A DNA stretch of 64,000 nt from Planctomycetota bacterium. Its GTDB lineage: Bacteria; Planctomycetota; Planctomycetia; Planctomycetales; Planctomycetaceae. Every line of letters begins with the position of its first letter. Within the stretch, counting starts at the first letter, position 1. A program made the position numbers and the translations under genes. Location of the stretch: contig JAQCEJ010000011.1 of assembly GCA_027618475.1 (NCBI GenBank), positions 26,234-90,233 on the forward strand, in the 5' to 3' direction. The notes below the pieces were generated by a model. It saw only the letters and a program-made list of their open reading frames with translations. It had not been told where the DNA came from and made no database searches. Of this stretch, positions 61,359-64,000 are shown piece after piece.

Positions 61359-61907
61359 TTGGAGGAATCGAATTCTTCGTCATACGCTTCACCGACTGTC
61401 ACGATACCCCGTTATGGATGCCATCGAGATATGCACAGGCAAACTCTATTTCGGCACATCGGCACACAGCACAACCGTGTTGCGCCTGCTGCTGCAGACT
61501 CAATAGAGCCAAACAAGTTGCACCAGTCCAATAGGCGCGGCTGGTTGTCGATGGAACTTGTGTTTGTGCTGCCAATATTGCTTTTCATGCTGCTGGGAAT
61601 GTTCGAGTTCTCGCTGTTATTTTTTGCCCGCTCAGAAGTTACCGAAGCGGCACGAACCGGAGCGAGAACTGCGATGCTTGCCGGAGTTTCTGAAGACGAT
61701 GTCATCTCGGCCATTCGGACGACACTAAGCCCCCGATTACATGGCGGACTCAATATTCACGTCGATCTGGGCGACCAGAGTGGCGATCCCGTCGGTGTCG
61801 CGGTCAGAGTCCCCATGCAAAATGCTTCACCCGATCTGCTGTGGCCAATCGGTTATTCGATCAATAATCAGTTCTTGTATGCAGAAACCAGCTACTTAAA
61901 AGAGTAA
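61359..61907 (+). CDS. TadE-like pilus assembly protein (start uncertain; TTG 61518 or ATG 61551 more likely)
   Basis: RRGWLSMELVFVLPILLFMLLGMFEFSLLFFARSEVTEAARTGAR is a TadE-type N-terminus. Confidence 0.78.
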   Translation: MEESNSSSYASPTVTIPRYGCHRDMHRQTLFRHIGTQHNRVAPAAADSIEPNKLHQSNRRGWLSMELVFVLPILLFMLLGMFEFSLLFFARSEVTEAARTGARTAMLAGVSEDDVISAIRTTLSPRLHGGLNIHVDLGDQSGDPVGVAVRVPMQNASPDLLWPIGYSINNQFLYAETSYLKE

Positions 61908-61925
61908 TAAGAAAGGATTGTGGTG

Positions 61926-61994
61926 TGAGAGGTGAGGGATGAGTCTGCGGAGAAATTCGCGACGGTGTTCTTCTGGCTGATCCCTGACCTCTCA
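61926..61994. repeat. 15-bp imperfect inverted repeat between tadE-like and cpaB
   Basis: TGAGAGGTGAGGGAT (61926-61940) / ATCCCTGACCTCTCA (61980-61994), one mismatch. Confidence 0.6.
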
Positions 61995-62023
61995 TCCTAC
62001 AATCTGTGAATTAGGAGTCTTCG

Positions 62024-63007
62024 GTGAAAAATCTCACACCCGCAAAAGTCTCGTTGATGATGTTTGGCGTCATCGGCTTTCTCGTGTTTGCGTTCATCGC
62101 CAAGCGAATGTTTGCCGTCGATGAACCGGTTCCCGAAGTCACCACGCGCAACGTACCGATGCTTGTGTCTGAAGTGGCTGAAGGTACAACCATTACTGCT
62201 AATCACCTCGGCCTGGGGCCGATTAATGTGAAAGATCTCACTCCGGACATTCTACTCAGCAATCGTGCCATCGTCGGTCGAATCGCGAAATCAAAAATTC
62301 CCGCGGCGACACCTTTGCGAGCGGACCTGCTGTATCAGTATGGCGAACGTCCTGATCCGAAAATGTCGGATGAGATGCGCCTGGTATCGGTAAGTCTTGT
62401 CGAAGCCGTATCGATGGTAGATGGACTGATCAAGCCGAATCAGTACGTTGACGTGCATATGTCAACAACAGGACAGGAATCACGGGACGAGCGGTTAAAA
62501 GGTGGCTTGACACTCACGCTCTTTCGGGGGGTTCGCGTCGTTGCCATCAATGGAAGTTTCTCACAAGGTCAAATCGACAGTTCCGGAAACAACGTGACGC
62601 TCGAAATGACGCAAGAACAAGTCAATATCATGATTCAAGCACAAAAACATGGTGGAATCACATTGACATACAACCCCTCCGGCAAGGGAGATGGCGGCCT
62701 GGCCCTCGATGCCCGTGACCGTATCACACTGGAACAAATTCTGGGACTCAAACCGATTGAAAAGCCGGCACCCCCCTATCTCGCCGAGATTTTCCGTGGT
62801 GCCAGTCGAGAAGAAGTCTACTTTGAAAACGGCAAGCGCAATAGCCGTCGTGTCGACCGCGGACTGCGAAACAGCAACGATTATGGTCCTCAAAGCAATG
62901 ATGCGTCAGGATCGGGTTCAACCACCGATTCTGGAACGACGTCTCCAGAAGCCCAGGGGACAAACAATCAGCAGCCCGTGCCGAATCAAGATTCGCCGTC
63001 GGCCTGA
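62024..63007 (+). CDS. cpaB: Flp pilus assembly protein CpaB/RcpC
   Basis: 327 aa; N-terminal TM, VPMLVSEVAEGTTITANHLGLGPI SAF-like region, VSLVEAVSMVDGLIKPNQYVDVHMS. Confidence 0.85.
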   Translation: MKNLTPAKVSLMMFGVIGFLVFAFIAKRMFAVDEPVPEVTTRNVPMLVSEVAEGTTITANHLGLGPINVKDLTPDILLSNRAIVGRIAKSKIPAATPLRADLLYQYGERPDPKMSDEMRLVSVSLVEAVSMVDGLIKPNQYVDVHMSTTGQESRDERLKGGLTLTLFRGVRVVAINGSFSQGQIDSSGNNVTLEMTQEQVNIMIQAQKHGGITLTYNPSGKGDGGLALDARDRITLEQILGLKPIEKPAPPYLAEIFRGASREEVYFENGKRNSRRVDRGLRNSNDYGPQSNDASGSGSTTDSGTTSPEAQGTNNQQPVPNQDSPSA

Positions 63008-63026
63008 TGATGGCCTCGGATACGAT

Positions 63027-63968
63027 ATGCAACGTTCGACCGCAGTCAATTTTGCTCACACTACGACTCGTCGAGGTGTAATCGTCCCTTTGGTGGCGGT
63101 TTCAATACTCGTCGTTGGCGCTGGAATTGCGCTGGTTCTTGATCGGTTGTGGTTGGCTGCGGCAAGGACGGAGACACTGACCATCGCCGAAGGCGCGTCG
63201 CTCGCCGCATGCAGGAGCTTGATCGACGACGAGCCATTGAAATTTCCACAGAAACGCCGAGACGGTGATGATTGGCAGCAATCGCAGATCGACAGCGCAC
63301 GGCAGGCTGCCGGAGATGTCGCAGCACAGAACACGGTGGCGGGAAACAACGTTTCGCTCGATCTCACGGTTACCGGCGACGTCCGGTTCGGAAAACTTGC
63401 ACGCCAAACTGAAACCAATCAAGTCCTGTTTCTCGAAACAGATAATTGCCCGACGTCGGTTGTCGTCAACGCCTTTCGAAAACGTTCTCGCAATAATCCC
63501 GTTGCTTTATTGTTTCAGGAATTGACCGGTCAACTCGCCGGTGATGTTGCGGCAAGAGCCGAGGCATCGTGGGGAAATAAAATCGTTGGTTTGCGACCGC
63601 AGCAAAATCTTCCTGCGCCTGTTCTGCCGATCGCTGTTCTCGAGAATGATCCGACAGGGGTACAACTCGAAACTTGGGAACGACAAATCGAAAAGTTTAA
63701 CGGAAATGATTGTTTCCGTTTCGATCCCGAATCGGGCCAGGTGACAGAAGGGACCGATGGGCTACCGGAAATCATACTCGAGTGGTCGAGCGATTCATCA
63801 ACCAGAGTGATTCCCAATCATTGCTTTATAGCGATCGGGCCGGCGGGTGAAACCAATGCCTCATTGCGACAACTCAAGACGGGATGGCGGCTAGTTGATC
63901 TGCAATCGATGTCGGGAGAAATTCGGCTAGTACCCAGGGCCAGCGCGCACTCTGGGTTAACTTGGTAG
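63027..63968 (+). CDS. TadG-like pilus-associated protein
   Basis: 313 aa from ATG 63027; RRGVIVPLVAVSILVVGAGIALVLDRLWLAAARTETLTIAEGASLAACRSL. Confidence 0.65.
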   Translation: MQRSTAVNFAHTTTRRGVIVPLVAVSILVVGAGIALVLDRLWLAAARTETLTIAEGASLAACRSLIDDEPLKFPQKRRDGDDWQQSQIDSARQAAGDVAAQNTVAGNNVSLDLTVTGDVRFGKLARQTETNQVLFLETDNCPTSVVVNAFRKRSRNNPVALLFQELTGQLAGDVAARAEASWGNKIVGLRPQQNLPAPVLPIAVLENDPTGVQLETWERQIEKFNGNDCFRFDPESGQVTEGTDGLPEIILEWSSDSSTRVIPNHCFIAIGPAGETNASLRQLKTGWRLVDLQSMSGEIRLVPRASAHSGLTW

Positions 63969-64000
63969 TCTGAGGCGACTTGCGCTGTGGTGTTGTGTGT

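Overview
64-kb window from what looks like a Planctomycete chromosome (inferred from three DUF1501 proteins, a PSCyt1/DUF1549/DUF1553 cytochrome, DUF1570, TolB-like/LamG secreted proteins and H4MPT C1 genes). Left to right: 3' end of proS; tpx; a tandem pair of 197-bp inverted-repeat elements; a DUF1501 + cytochrome pair; a TetR regulator with a palindromic upstream region; a second DUF1501; two propeller/LamG proteins; an H4MPT-linked C1 block (fae, methylene-H4MPT dehydrogenase, DUF447, beta-RFAP synthase) with a BamA/Omp85 gene inside it; a third DUF1501; cardiolipin synthase; larC; an unusual repeat-motif protein; a DUF1570 zincin; a TIM-barrel isomerase; and a degenerate sulfatase-fold protein. 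Next is a co-directional ~19-kb cluster (28.6-47.5 kb): MoxR AAA+, DUF58, two VWA proteins, large envelope proteins, an NPCBM protein and three tandem HtrA-like proteins, the last two lacking catalytic residues. Then uppP, two translationally coupled genes for giant secreted proteins (2334 and 1175 aa) on the minus strand, an inositol monophosphatase and the start of a Tad/Flp pilus locus. The best candidates for an undescribed system are the extended MoxR/VWA/pseudo-HtrA cluster and the neighbouring giant proteins, which read as three related ~1150-1180 aa modules, two of them fused. Also notable are a ~77-bp dispersed inverted-repeat element, the 197-bp tandem elements and long poly-G tracts in coding sequence. 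No tRNA, rRNA, CRISPR array or transposase was recognised. All family calls are from reading motifs; no database search was run.
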